Notes under the pieces: model-generated
What the model was told of the DNA's origin: nothing
The model's input: the letters and a program-made list of their open reading frames with translations, nothing else
Databases searched by the model: none
Program-made: the position numbers and the translations under genes
Shown: positions 17,140-26,467 of the stretch, one piece after another
How the letters are laid out: each line of letters begins with the position of its first letter
Numbering within the stretch: position 1 is the first letter of the stretch
NCBI GenBank assembly: GCA_024743115.1
Contig: JANSXC010000025.1
Span: forward strand, 1-64,000
Direction of reading: 5' to 3'
DNA length: 64,000 nt
Source of the DNA: a bacterium
GTDB lineage: Bacteria; Planctomycetota; UBA1135; UBA2386

Positions 17140-18998
17140 CACGCGCACCACCGCCGCAGGAATCGCGCGAACACGAGCACGGCCCAGAGCATTTCGGCGT
17201 GATCGCCGACCCCGCGCCGGTGCCGTTCGAGCAGCTGACGTACCGTGTCGGACGCGAGCCACTCGCGCAGCATCGAGTCGCCGAGCACCTCTTCGACCGC
17301 GTCGCCGACGGGACCACGGCACCAGCGCCGCAACGGCACCGAGAAACCGCGCTTCTTACGTTCCAAAGCTGCCGGCAACAGCCTGGTGCCGAGCGTGTCG
17401 CGCAGGAACGATTTGGTGCGACCGCCCGCGAGGTGCCACGCCGACGGTATCGTCGCGGCGTGCTCGAGCAGCTGGTGGTCGAGGAACGGCGCACGGCACT
17501 CGAGCGAAACTGCCATCGACGCGCGATCGACCTTGACGAGGATGTCACCCGCGAGCCAGGTCACCAGATCCGTCTGCACGGCGCGCTGCAGCGGCGAAGA
17601 CAGATGCGCGTGCGCCTCGTAGGCCGCGAGCAACGGCGCGTGCGGGTTGCCCGCCGCAGCGTGGTGCTCGGGCCGCAGAACGGCAAGCGCTTCCTCGGGC
17701 AGATGGGCGCTCACCGACCGCGCGTACGCCTCGGCCGGCGGCGAGGCGAGGTTCTGCAGCGTGCGCTTCGCGCGCAACGCCCGCGGTAGCCAGTCGGCCT
17801 TCGGATACATCGACCCGAGCGCGCGCCAGACCCCGCGCGGCAGCTTGCTGCGCGTGCGGTTCTCACGCACATCGAACAGATAGCGTCGATACCCACCGAA
17901 CCCTTCGTCGCCACCGTCGCCGCTCAAGGCCACGGTCACATGGCGCCGGGCCAATCGACTGACGTGATAGGTCGGCACCGCGCTGCTGTCGCTGAACGGT
18001 TCGTCGAACGTGTCCTCGAGCCACGCCAGATCGAGCAGGTCTTCGGCAGTGAGTTCCTCTTCGTTGAGCGTGGCACCACAGGCAGCCGCCGACTCCCGCG
18101 CCTCGGGCCGTTCGTCGAACGCGGGATCCGAGAAGCCGATCGTACACGCGGTCACATCGCGCCCGAGCAGCCGCGTCATCGAGTCGACGATCGCGTAGCT
18201 GTCGATGCCGCCCGACAGGAACGGCGCGAGCGGCACTTCGCCCATGAGGCGCACGCGCACGGCTTCGTCGAGCTGGGCGAGCACCTCGCCTTGCAGGCGT
18301 TCGCGATCGGGCTTCGGAGCCGTCGCGAACTCGAGCTGCCAGTAGCGCCGCTGCTGCACCGCGCCATCCTTGACGAGACACCAGTGCGCTGGCGGCAGTT
18401 TCTCCACCCCCTGGAAGATCGAAAGGGGATCGGGCACGTAGCGCAGTGCGAAGAACTGCGCCACCGCATCCGCGCGCAGCGTCCGGTCGATGCCGAGCGC
18501 GTGCAGCGCCTTCAGCTCGCTCGCAAACGCAAACTGCCCGTCGTGCTCGGTGAAGTAGAACGGCTTCTTCCCGAGCCGATCGCGTGCCGCGTAGAGCGTG
18601 TGCTCGGCCTCGTCGACGATCGCGAACGCGAACATCCCGCGCAACCTTGACGCCAGCCCCGTGCCCCACGCGCGGTAGCCATGCAGCAGCACCTCCGTGT
18701 CGCCGTTGGTACGGAACACGACGCCCTGGTTCTGCAGTTCCGCGCGCAGTTCCTGGTAGTTGTAGATCTCGCCGTTGAAGGTCACCCACAACCGTTCGTC
18801 GGGCAGCGCCATCGGCTGCGGACTGCCCGCGATGTCGACGATCGACAGCCGCCGGTGCCCCAGCGCGTAGCCCGGCCCGGCCCGCACGCCGTCGCCATCC
18901 GGCCCACGATGCGTCATGCGATCGGCCATCGCCCGTGCGAGCTCGGCCGGAACGGCGCGCGCGCGATCGAACGCGAAGACTCCCGCGATGCCGCACAT
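17139..18998 (-). CDS. Asparagine synthase (glutamine-hydrolysing)-type amidotransferase
   Basis: The protein has 619 residues. The N-terminal class II glutaminase domain starts MCGIAG with catalytic Cys2, and RLSIVDIAGSPQPM and FNGEIYNYQELR follow. The synthetase domain has the PP-loop SGGIDS (262-267) and later LSGDGGDEGFGGYRRY. Such AsnB-like proteins are regular members of exosortase/EPS clusters, where they are thought to amidate a uronic acid of the polymer rather than make asparagine. Operon position between the ligase and two glycosyltransferases supports that use. The start at 18998 overlaps the ligase stop (TGATG). Both domains look complete. Confidence 0.92.
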   Translation of the reverse strand: MCGIAGVFAFDRARAVPAELARAMADRMTHRGPDGDGVRAGPGYALGHRRLSIVDIAGSPQPMALPDERLWVTFNGEIYNYQELRAELQNQGVVFRTNGDTEVLLHGYRAWGTGLASRLRGMFAFAIVDEAEHTLYAARDRLGKKPFYFTEHDGQFAFASELKALHALGIDRTLRADAVAQFFALRYVPDPLSIFQGVEKLPPAHWCLVKDGAVQQRRYWQLEFATAPKPDRERLQGEVLAQLDEAVRVRLMGEVPLAPFLSGGIDSYAIVDSMTRLLGRDVTACTIGFSDPAFDERPEARESAAACGATLNEEELTAEDLLDLAWLEDTFDEPFSDSSAVPTYHVSRLARRHVTVALSGDGGDEGFGGYRRYLFDVRENRTRSKLPRGVWRALGSMYPKADWLPRALRAKRTLQNLASPPAEAYARSVSAHLPEEALAVLRPEHHAAAGNPHAPLLAAYEAHAHLSSPLQRAVQTDLVTWLAGDILVKVDRASMAVSLECRAPFLDHQLLEHAATIPSAWHLAGGRTKSFLRDTLGTRLLPAALERKKRGFSVPLRRWCRGPVGDAVEEVLGDSMLREWLASDTVRQLLERHRRGVGDHAEMLWAVLVFARFLRRWCA

Positions 18999-20398
18999 CA
19001 GGTCCGCCGCTCCCAGCGCGGCGCCGGACGCACGAGCCCAGTCGCCGTCTCGGTGACACGATCGATCGACGTGCGCCAGCGTACGGCGAAGGTGCGCTCG
19101 TCGCCCGGCCGCCGCACCTTGGCCATCGACAGCGACGGATCCTTACGCAGTTCGGCGTTGGTCACTGCGATCAGACCGGCGAGCAGTGCGAACCAGTGAT
19201 AGATCAGGTCGAAGTGACCGCGGTTGAGAAAGAACGCGCCGACCATGAAGCCGATCGTGGTCGCCTCCATCATGCGGGAGTAGTCAGCGGCCCACTGCAG
19301 ATCCGGTCGACTGCGACCGATGCGATAGATCTTGCGGCAGGCGATGAAGACCGAGCCGAGCAGCATCAAATAGACCAGGAACGCCAGCGAGCCGCTCTCC
19401 GCCCAGATCTGCAGGTAGCTGTTGTGCGCGACGTAGGTCTGGCCTTCGACCAGCGCGTACTCCGCATACTCGCGATAGCGCGGCTGGAAGTTGCGCATGC
19501 CCACTCCCCAGATCGGGTTGTCCTCGATCATGTTGAACGCGGTACCCCACGAGCGCAGACGGGCGTTTGCGGAACTCTCGCCGGTGTCGCCGATGGTCGC
19601 GAGCCGGTCCATGACCGCCTGCGGCGCGACGAGCGGGAACAGGACGCCGAGCACCGCAAGCGCACCGAACGCGCGGAAGATCTTGCCCGACCGCCACGCG
19701 ATCCACATCGCCGTCGCGGTGAGCGACAAGAACGCGCCGCGACTGTGGGTCAGCACGATCGTCACGATCGTCAGCAGCATCGCGACCCGACAGATCTTCG
19801 CCACGATCGGGCGGTCACGTTCCGACAGCCCGAGGTACCACAGCAGCGGGATGTTCATCGTCAACGCGAGCGCGAAGTCGTTGTTGTCCTCCATCATCCC
19901 GCCGGGCCCGCGGATGATCTGGCTGCCGCCACCCGTGAGAATGCCGAAGAACCCGCCCTTGATCCCGAAGAACGCGAGGCACCCCGCGATCGTCCACGCC
20001 ATGACCTTGAAGCGCCGGCGAGAATCGATCTGCCCGCTCGTGAACAGCGCGATCACGAGGATCTTGATGAACTCGAAGAAGTAGGTGTTGGTGTACTTGG
20101 TCTGGATCTCGGCGAACGAGTAGCTCACCGCGACGAACAGGCCGAGCACCACCATGCAGACACAGCGAAAGTCGCCCCAGTGCGCGAACTTCCGCCGGCC
20201 ACGTTCGACCGCCCACCAACCCGCGAGCATCGCCGCCGCAACGAAGAACGACAGTCGCATGGTGCGCGCAAACCCCCAGCAGAGATCCTGCGGGCGCATG
20301 TACGCGAGCCAGCTGAAAACCAGCATGCCGTAGAACGGTCGCTGGAAGCACGTCGGCAGCGACAGCATCACGAACGCGAAGACGACGAGATCCCGCAT
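18998..20398 (-). CDS. O-antigen-ligase-like protein (exosortase-associated O-glycosylation ligase type)
   Basis: The protein has 466 residues and is rich in transmembrane helices. The N-terminal part, with RDLVVFAFVMLSLPTCFQR followed by YMRPQDLCWGFA, matches the DUF5935-type start of ligases found in exosortase systems. The central HSRGAFLSL and later NPIWGVGMRNFQ plus AHNSYLQIWAESG belong to the Wzy_C/WaaL core, whose periplasmic His and Arg residues are usual for lipid-linked sugar transfer. It may transfer the polymer to proteins or polymerise it. It lies 26 bp downstream of the Wzz-like gene. The last ~50 residues are basic and hydrophilic. Confidence 0.88.
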   Translation of the reverse strand: MRDLVVFAFVMLSLPTCFQRPFYGMLVFSWLAYMRPQDLCWGFARTMRLSFFVAAAMLAGWWAVERGRRKFAHWGDFRCVCMVVLGLFVAVSYSFAEIQTKYTNTYFFEFIKILVIALFTSGQIDSRRRFKVMAWTIAGCLAFFGIKGGFFGILTGGGSQIIRGPGGMMEDNNDFALALTMNIPLLWYLGLSERDRPIVAKICRVAMLLTIVTIVLTHSRGAFLSLTATAMWIAWRSGKIFRAFGALAVLGVLFPLVAPQAVMDRLATIGDTGESSANARLRSWGTAFNMIEDNPIWGVGMRNFQPRYREYAEYALVEGQTYVAHNSYLQIWAESGSLAFLVYLMLLGSVFIACRKIYRIGRSRPDLQWAADYSRMMEATTIGFMVGAFFLNRGHFDLIYHWFALLAGLIAVTNAELRKDPSLSMAKVRRPGDERTFAVRWRTSIDRVTETATGLVRPAPRWERRT

Positions 20399-20424
20399 CG
20401 CTCAGTTCGACCGGCCCACCAGCC

Positions 20425-22032
20425 TCACGTGCCGCCGAGCACCATCGAGAGCACGTCCCGCACGATCGGGGGCAGGCGCGACGGATCGAAGTAGTAGAGC
20501 AGCACGACCCCGCCGATGAGCACCAGGAACGTCGCTGCGACGACCGTCGCCCGCCGCCGCGTGCGCGCGAGATCGCGGCGCTGGGCCTCGGTCTCGAGGA
20601 ACGCCACGGAACCGAGAACGGGCACCGCCAGCGCGCGCTCGACCTCCTCGACGGTGTTGAACGAACCGCGGATCAGATCGAGCAGCAACACGATGCCCGT
20701 GGCAGCCAGGAGCCCGATCACGCAGCCGAGTAGCGCGACGACCAGCAGATTGGGATCGGTCGGCGCCGGCGGCACCGCGGCCTCACCCTCCGCGCGAATC
20801 GGCGGCTCGGTCGTCAGTTGCGCCACGGTGTCGCGGTCCGATCGCACCCTCTCGGACGCCGCCTGCTTCGCGGCCCGCGATTCTTCGAGCCGCTCCTCGA
20901 CGGCAGCGTACTGCGCGTAGCCATCCGCCTTCCGGCGGAGCCGCTCGACCTCCTTCTCCAGCGCGTCTTCGTCGAGCGGGATCGTGGCGTTCGCGAGCTT
21001 GATCTTGGCGTCGAAGTCGTCGACGAGTAACCGCAGACGCTCGTGCTCCACGTTCGGGATCATGCCGTCCGCATCCGGCTCGGGGGCATTTGCGAGCAGC
21101 TTGAGCTCTTCGTTGAGCTCGGCGATCTTGCGCTCCCACTTCGCCTTCTTCCGCGGGTCCCGATGGCCGTCGCGTGCCATGGTTGCCTGGAGAATCAGAC
21201 CAAGCAGGACCTGCCCACGTTCGGTTTTGCTGGCCTCGGCCATGAGCATTGCCATGTCGAGCGGCACGCGCGCCGGCGTTTCCGACAACGTCTCCCGTGC
21301 CAGCTTCAGTTGTTGCTCGAGCTTGACGACCTCGATCTTCTGCTGCCGGACCTTGCCGCGCTGATCGTCGGCCGCCTTGATCCGGGCGAGGTACCCTTCA
21401 CGCCGAATGCTCGGATCGATCAACGGTTCGATGCCGTACGTCGTCTGCAGATGCAGGCGCTGCTGCAGGAAGCTGTTGTAGGCCTCGTCGTGCTGCTTGA
21501 ACTCGGCGGTCGAACTCGCGAGTTTCTTCCGCGCCCCCTCGAGCATCCGCTGCTGCCGGCTGCTGATCCAGGTCTGGACGAGCTGGTTCAGGAAACTCGC
21601 AGCGCGCAAACCATCGCGATCCTTGTAGGTCACGCGAATCTGGGCGTAGGTCCGGCCCTTGCTGTTGCCGTACTCGTAGATCTGCAGTCGCTCCGCGATC
21701 GCGTTGACGTTCTCGCCACGCACGTAGGGATCGGGCGTGATCGCCTCGGGCCAGCCCAGCGTCGTAATGGTCTCTTCGATCGCGGCAGGAATCGTCAGCT
21801 TGGCCGAATCGATGATCGCCCCGAACGGATCCTCGGCGTTCGTGAGCGGCTGGCCCGGCGGCTGCTCGTACGTGATGCCCGCCGTGGCAACGTAGAAGCG
21901 CGGAATGAAGAACGCGACGATGCCACCGATCAGCAGCCCGACCAGCGACGCAGGGATGACCTGCCACCGCCTGCGCTTCAGCAGGTCGAGGTAGCGCGCA
22001 ATCGATACCGGCGGCAGATCGAGCTGAGACAT
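20425..22032 (-). CDS. Wzz/GumC-like polysaccharide chain-length determinant
   Basis: The protein has 535 residues. A cytoplasmic start and transmembrane helix 1 (about 26-44, IPASLVGLLIGGIVAFFI) lead into a long periplasmic region with coiled-coil heptads (residues ~180-420, e.g. DDQRGKVRQQKIEVVKLEQQ). Two hydrophobic segments lie near the C-terminus (LLVVALLGCVIGLLAATGIVL and VAATFLVLIGGVVLLYYF). This is a polysaccharide copolymerase of the exosortase-associated type. No fused tyrosine-kinase domain is present, and no partner kinase gene is adjacent. It follows the export lipoprotein gene by one base. The family normally sets chain length and couples polymerisation to outer-membrane export. 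Confidence 0.88.
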   Translation of the reverse strand: MSQLDLPPVSIARYLDLLKRRRWQVIPASLVGLLIGGIVAFFIPRFYVATAGITYEQPPGQPLTNAEDPFGAIIDSAKLTIPAAIEETITTLGWPEAITPDPYVRGENVNAIAERLQIYEYGNSKGRTYAQIRVTYKDRDGLRAASFLNQLVQTWISSRQQRMLEGARKKLASSTAEFKQHDEAYNSFLQQRLHLQTTYGIEPLIDPSIRREGYLARIKAADDQRGKVRQQKIEVVKLEQQLKLARETLSETPARVPLDMAMLMAEASKTERGQVLLGLILQATMARDGHRDPRKKAKWERKIAELNEELKLLANAPEPDADGMIPNVEHERLRLLVDDFDAKIKLANATIPLDEDALEKEVERLRRKADGYAQYAAVEERLEESRAAKQAASERVRSDRDTVAQLTTEPPIRAEGEAAVPPAPTDPNLLVVALLGCVIGLLAATGIVLLLDLIRGSFNTVEEVERALAVPVLGSVAFLETEAQRRDLARTRRRATVVAATFLVLIGGVVLLYYFDPSRLPPIVRDVLSMVLGGT

Positions 22033-22033
22033 G

Positions 22034-22864
22034 TCAGAAGCGGAAGAAGATCTGCTCCCGCTGACCGGTCGCGACCTCGTACGAGGTCCGGATCTGCGCG
22101 ACCCCGAACAGCGTGCGCACGGCGAGCCCGACCGGCTCGGTGACCCGCTGCAGCAGGCGCCCGATCAAACCGAGGAACGTCGGTGGGATGTAGATGATGT
22201 CGTGTTCGCGGATCTGGAAGTTGTCCTCCGTCAGACCGGTCATGAGCATCTCGCGGAAGTTGACGTCGACGACGAGCGGGGCCTCCGCGTCGGGGCGAAT
22301 CAGATAGACGCGCCCGAGGTTGGCGAAGTTGCTCCAGCCCGTCTTGAACATCGCCCGGAACAACGTGAGGTCGGGTTCGAGCAGCTGTGGCCCCTTCCGA
22401 AGCACCTCACCAACGCCGTAGAAGAACTTTTGCGAGGTGATGATCCGACACTGCAGATCGATGTCGAACGTGACGGCGTTCTGCAGTTCGGAGCGCACGA
22501 GCGACGCCAGTTCGACTTCGGTGTAGCCGAGCACGAACATCGGCCCGACGTAGGGCACGTAGATCGTGCCATCGATCCCGATTGGCTGCACCGCCGTGAG
22601 TTCGATGAGCCGCTCGAATCCCGGCCGCGCCAGTTCGGTGGGATCGATCAGGAACTGGATCGTGTCGAGCCCACCGACGTAGTCCTCACGCGTCGCGTCA
22701 CCGTCCGCACGCGAGCCGAAGCCCTTCTCGTGCTTGAGCTGCGCGATCCGGTGCTCCTCGAACGGCATGCAGCCGGACGCCCCGCCGAGGGTCACGCAGC
22801 AGGCGAGCACGAGCAACCGGGTCACGAATCTCGCGATGGACGGTCGTTTCAAGGAATGGATCAC
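22034..22864 (-). CDS. Polysaccharide export lipoprotein (Wza-like)
   Basis: The protein has 276 residues and is the first gene of the eight-gene operon. A signal peptide with a lipobox-like GGASGC (Cys32) is followed by a polysaccharide-export (Poly_export/SLBB-like) region: IELTAVQPIGIDGTIYVPYVG and GYTEVELASLVRSEL, then ADAEAPLVVDVNFREML and IREHDIIYIPPTF. These are typical of outer-membrane export channel subunits, though the protein is shorter than E. coli Wza and ends with a short helical tail. The start is a GTG at 22864 with a GAGG about 12 bases upstream. TTG codons slightly downstream are alternatives. Confidence 0.85.
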   Translation of the reverse strand: MIHSLKRPSIARFVTRLLVLACCVTLGGASGCMPFEEHRIAQLKHEKGFGSRADGDATREDYVGGLDTIQFLIDPTELARPGFERLIELTAVQPIGIDGTIYVPYVGPMFVLGYTEVELASLVRSELQNAVTFDIDLQCRIITSQKFFYGVGEVLRKGPQLLEPDLTLFRAMFKTGWSNFANLGRVYLIRPDAEAPLVVDVNFREMLMTGLTEDNFQIREHDIIYIPPTFLGLIGRLLQRVTEPVGLAVRTLFGVAQIRTSYEVATGQREQIFFRF

Positions 22865-23054
22865 GCGTTTGGTTTGCCTCGCAAAGTAGACTAGCTACCG
22901 CCATCGTAGATGCCTACACCGCCAGGGCAAAGGACCGATCGAAGCTGTCGGCCTCATCGGCACTTGGGGCGCCCGAACTGTCGGCTGTCGATTGTCGCAG
23001 GAACGCGACCAACCCGCCCCTCCCGCCGGGCGGGAAACCCCGTAGAACAACCCG
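22865..23054. promoter_or_regulatory. Divergent intergenic region, exosortase operon / repeat protein
   Basis: This 190 bp spacer should carry the promoter of the eight-gene operon (minus) and of the plus-strand gene. A near-perfect GC palindrome, cccgccgggcggg (23022-23034), lies 20 bp before the plus-strand ATG and could be an operator or a leader hairpin. No -24/-12 sigma-54 element was found upstream of the operon. Confidence 0.4.
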
Positions 23055-25895
23055 ATGCGATCCGCTCCCGCCCTGCTGGCCGTCGCCGTGGCCGCCGCCA
23101 TGCTCGGTGGCGCGGTCTATTGGCTCGGCCAGTCGGACGAACCGCCGCCGCCATCGGTCGAACGGCCGCGGAGTGTGGACCAGGCCGCGGCTGGCGGCCG
23201 CCCCGAGGTCGCGACGGCGGAGGCTACGGCCGAGGGTGACGAGGGCCGGGATACGGCGGCATCGGACCCTGAGGGGCTCGATCTCGCCAACCTGCGTGAG
23301 GAGGCGCCGGCCGACGATGTGACGGCCGCGGCGAGCCCCAAGGTGCTCGTGCTCCGGCCGGCCGCCGATGGCGCCAGAGCCGCACCGGTGCCGGTCGCTG
23401 CCGCGGAGGTCTTCTACCTGACGACCCGCGAGGCCGAGGAACGGTTCGGCGAACGACTGCCCCGGCGCCGCGTCGAATGGCCCGAGTTCGGCGGCTCGCG
23501 GACCGAGACCGGCGCGGACGGCCTCGCCGTGCTGCCACCGACACGTCACTCGTGGCTCGTCGCCGCGCGGACCGACGGCTGGTTTGCGTTCGGCGTCGCA
23601 CGCCCGGGTAAGCGCACGACGAAGCTCGAGCTGCGCCGCGACGAACGGGTCACGATCGCCGTGTTCGACGAAGCCGACCGCCCGGTGGCAGGCGCCCCGG
23701 TCGCGATCGTGCAGCACCTGACCAAGACCAAACGTGCCACGAGCACGATCTGGACCGGCTCGACGGGCGCCGACGGCCGCGCGGCCGCGCCCCACTTCCA
23801 GCTTGCACGTCGCCGCCTCGGCAAGGGTCAGAAGGAGCGGTTCGCCGCCGTGCTCCGGGTCGCCACCGCGGCGCCGATCCTCACCGAGTTCGTCGGCCGG
23901 CCAGCACCCGCAGCGCCGGTCGAGCTGCGCGCGCCACCGACGGGCGCTGTCGAGATCCTGCTGACCGATCACGGCAACCGGCCGCTGCTGAGCCCCGCCA
24001 GGGTGGTGCTCACGCCCGTCTCGACCAAGAAGCGCCAACCCGACGCGCTCGGCGCCGCCTACCTGACGCATCGCCGCGTCGAGAAGCCGGTCGGCGAGGG
24101 ACCGGTGATGGTGTCGTGGCTCGCTGCCGGCATGACCGTGCGCCCGGTCGTGCGCTTTCCGAGCGAGAAGCGGGCGAGCATCGGCGAACCGATCGCCGTG
24201 CCGGCGGCATCACGCGCGAGTAGCCCGGGCAGCAACGTCGCACCGCTTCCCGTTCGCATGCCGTTGGCACCGCAGTTCGGACTGCTGGCCGGCCGACTGG
24301 TCTTCGCCGACGGTACCCCGGTCGCGGAGCGCGAGCTCACGGCACTGCTCTGGGACGGCGACCGCCGGGCCGGCAGCATCCGGCTGCACACGACCGCCAC
24401 GGGCCACTTCGACGCCGTACAACGGCCGCGCAAGCAGGCCACGCTCACACTCGAGCTGCGCACCCGGATCCCGGCAACCGAGGAGCTCCCGGCGCAGGAG
24501 GTCGGCGCCCGGTTCGACTTCCAGCCACCGGGCGCGAAGGTCCGGCGCGAACTCGGCGAAATCGTGCTGGGCGAACTGCCGCTGCTCTGCAGTGGAATCG
24601 TAGTCGACGACCGTGGCGAGCCCGTTGCCAACGCGGACGTTCGTGCCCAACGTCAGAGCTCGCCGCGCCCGAAGCCATCGCGTGGGCGAGTCCGCGGCCC
24701 CAATCCGGCACTCGCGGCCGAACTGGGCAGCCTGAACCTGCAGTTCCAAAGTCGTACTCGCAGCCGCTGGGACAACGTGCCGTTCCTGCGCACGCGCACC
24801 GATGCGACCGGCGCCTTCGAACTGCGCGGTCACTTCCCCGGCGGTGAGCTGCAGGTGCGCGCGGACACCAAACGCCACCTCGCCGACACCGCGCCGTGGC
24901 AAGGCGTCGGTCAGACGTTTCGCATCACGATCGCCCGCAACGGAGTCTTGCGCGGCCGGGTGCTGCTGCCCCCTGGCCTGCCCGCCGAATGCGCGACGCT
25001 GACCCTGCGACCACGCGACGAAGCCACGGCCAAGAAGGGTACGCGAAGAGTCGAACTGTCGCGCCGCCGCGGCGGTCGTTTCGAGGTCGAGCCGCTGCAT
25101 GCCGGACGCTACGACGCGATCATCAAGCTGCGCAGCATCGCCCAACCAGTGCTCGAGATCGGCGACGTCTTCATCACGCCCGGCGAGTGCCGCGATCCGC
25201 GTCTGCGGGTCATCGACCTGCGCCAGTGCATCCACCGTTATCGTCTGCGCGCCGTCGATTTCGGGGGTCGCCCGCTGCGACTCAACAGCGCGCTGATGCT
25301 GCGCTGGCGTGACCAGGACGGCAAAGTTCAGAACTCGGCGATGCGCTGGCGCGGCGGGCGCGCGGACTTCTTCGCGGGCAGCACGCTCGTCGACCTCGTC
25401 TCGTTCGCCCCCGGCTGCCGCCCGCTCGAAGTACAGATCGCGCCAGGCGAACAGACGATCGCGATGGAACGCCTCGTGCCCGCGCAGCTACTCGTCAGCG
25501 GCGCGCGCCAGCTCTGCGGCCCCGACCGCAAGATCCGCGTGTCCGTGATCCTCGTCGGCGACTCGGGCTACCCGCAGTGGCTCAGCGGCCAGGATCAGCG
25601 GACGGGATCGCCGTTCTCGTTCCCGCGCTGGGAACTCGGCAAGAGCACCGGCGCCTGGCTCGAGAACAGCGACCTCGTTGACGTGCCCATCGTCAAGAAC
25701 GGTAAATACGAGGTCATCCTCCGCGTCCATGCGACCAAGAGCACGAAGAGTCGCCAGGTCTCCGTGACGCTCGGCCAATTCGACCTGCGGGTCGACGGCA
25801 GCAAGCTGACGCCGGTCAACGTGCCCCTGGACACAGCAAAGGTGCAGAAGGCGCTGGAGCGCCTGCAGCCGCGGCAAAAGCGCCCGCCGCGCTGA
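23055..25895 (+). CDS. Large membrane-anchored carboxypeptidase-regulatory-like repeat protein
   Basis: The protein has 946 residues. An N-terminal hydrophobic anchor (LLAVAVAAAMLGGAVYWLG) is followed by an acidic Ala/Glu-rich linker (30-95) and a series of beta-sandwich modules. Recurrent motifs are V-x-D-x-x-x-x-P-V-A-x-A (DEADRPVAGAPVAIV, DDRGEPVANADVRAQ) and TDATGAFELRG. These mark carboxypeptidase-regulatory-like (CarboxypepD_reg) folds. No catalytic domain is visible. It is probably an extracytoplasmic structural or binding protein. A second protein of the same design lies at 44806-47208. It is a single gene with a convergent neighbour 12 bp beyond its stop. Confidence 0.75.
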   Translation: MRSAPALLAVAVAAAMLGGAVYWLGQSDEPPPPSVERPRSVDQAAAGGRPEVATAEATAEGDEGRDTAASDPEGLDLANLREEAPADDVTAAASPKVLVLRPAADGARAAPVPVAAAEVFYLTTREAEERFGERLPRRRVEWPEFGGSRTETGADGLAVLPPTRHSWLVAARTDGWFAFGVARPGKRTTKLELRRDERVTIAVFDEADRPVAGAPVAIVQHLTKTKRATSTIWTGSTGADGRAAAPHFQLARRRLGKGQKERFAAVLRVATAAPILTEFVGRPAPAAPVELRAPPTGAVEILLTDHGNRPLLSPARVVLTPVSTKKRQPDALGAAYLTHRRVEKPVGEGPVMVSWLAAGMTVRPVVRFPSEKRASIGEPIAVPAASRASSPGSNVAPLPVRMPLAPQFGLLAGRLVFADGTPVAERELTALLWDGDRRAGSIRLHTTATGHFDAVQRPRKQATLTLELRTRIPATEELPAQEVGARFDFQPPGAKVRRELGEIVLGELPLLCSGIVVDDRGEPVANADVRAQRQSSPRPKPSRGRVRGPNPALAAELGSLNLQFQSRTRSRWDNVPFLRTRTDATGAFELRGHFPGGELQVRADTKRHLADTAPWQGVGQTFRITIARNGVLRGRVLLPPGLPAECATLTLRPRDEATAKKGTRRVELSRRRGGRFEVEPLHAGRYDAIIKLRSIAQPVLEIGDVFITPGECRDPRLRVIDLRQCIHRYRLRAVDFGGRPLRLNSALMLRWRDQDGKVQNSAMRWRGGRADFFAGSTLVDLVSFAPGCRPLEVQIAPGEQTIAMERLVPAQLLVSGARQLCGPDRKIRVSVILVGDSGYPQWLSGQDQRTGSPFSFPRWELGKSTGAWLENSDLVDVPIVKNGKYEVILRVHATKSTKSRQVSVTLGQFDLRVDGSKLTPVNVPLDTAKVQKALERLQPRQKRPPR

Positions 25896-25907
25896 GGTCG
25901 GCACCCG

Positions 25908-26426
25908 TCAGTTCCCGATCGCCGGCTCCTCCGGCCACGGCATCGCACGACCGGTCTCCAGGAGCGTCTTGAGTCGGCACAGCGGCTTGGCCCAGCCTAC
26001 CGTCGAGATCATGGCCGCGGTCTGCGGGGCATCGCTGAGGTCATGACACACCGACACGAGCACGGTATCGCCACGCTCGAGTACGTCGATCTCGGCGAGT
26101 GCCTCGGGTTCGCCGAAGCCGAAGCCTTCGAAACGAAACGCGAACGCGAGGCCGCGACCCTTGTCACACCGCACCATCTGACCGCGGTAGATCACACGTT
26201 CGTCCGTGCCGAAGACGACCGGGTCGCCAGGGCGGGTGGAGAACTCGCGGCATGGCACGGTAAACCACGATGCGAAGCGCTCTCGTTGGGTCAGGTGCTG
26301 CCACACAGTGTCGTAGTCCGCGGCGATATAGACGTGCTGCGTGAGGACGCGCTCGTGCGCGACACCGGGAGCGACGCAGGCGCTCGCCGTCACCAGCAGC
26401 AAGAGGGTCGGCAGGCAGACACGCAT
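25908..26426 (-). CDS. SRPBCC (AHSA1-like) lipoprotein
   Basis: The protein has 172 residues from the ATG at 26426, which is chosen because it gives a compact signal peptide (MRVCLPTLLLLVTASAC, lipid Cys17). The mature part is a START/SRPBCC fold: VYIAADYDTVWQHLTQRERFASWF at the start and DVLERGDTVLVSVCHDL, then a C-terminal helix containing CRLKTLLETG. AHSA1-like proteins bind hydrophobic ligands or partner proteins. Placing this fold on a lipid anchor outside the cytoplasm is less common. The gene is 41 bp downstream of the glycosidase gene and may be co-transcribed with it. Confidence 0.75.
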   Translation of the reverse strand: MRVCLPTLLLLVTASACVAPGVAHERVLTQHVYIAADYDTVWQHLTQRERFASWFTVPCREFSTRPGDPVVFGTDERVIYRGQMVRCDKGRGLAFAFRFEGFGFGEPEALAEIDVLERGDTVLVSVCHDLSDAPQTAAMISTVGWAKPLCRLKTLLETGRAMPWPEEPAIGN

Positions 26427-26467
26427 GCGATCGACTCTACGCCCCGCCCCATCACGCGAACAGTTGC

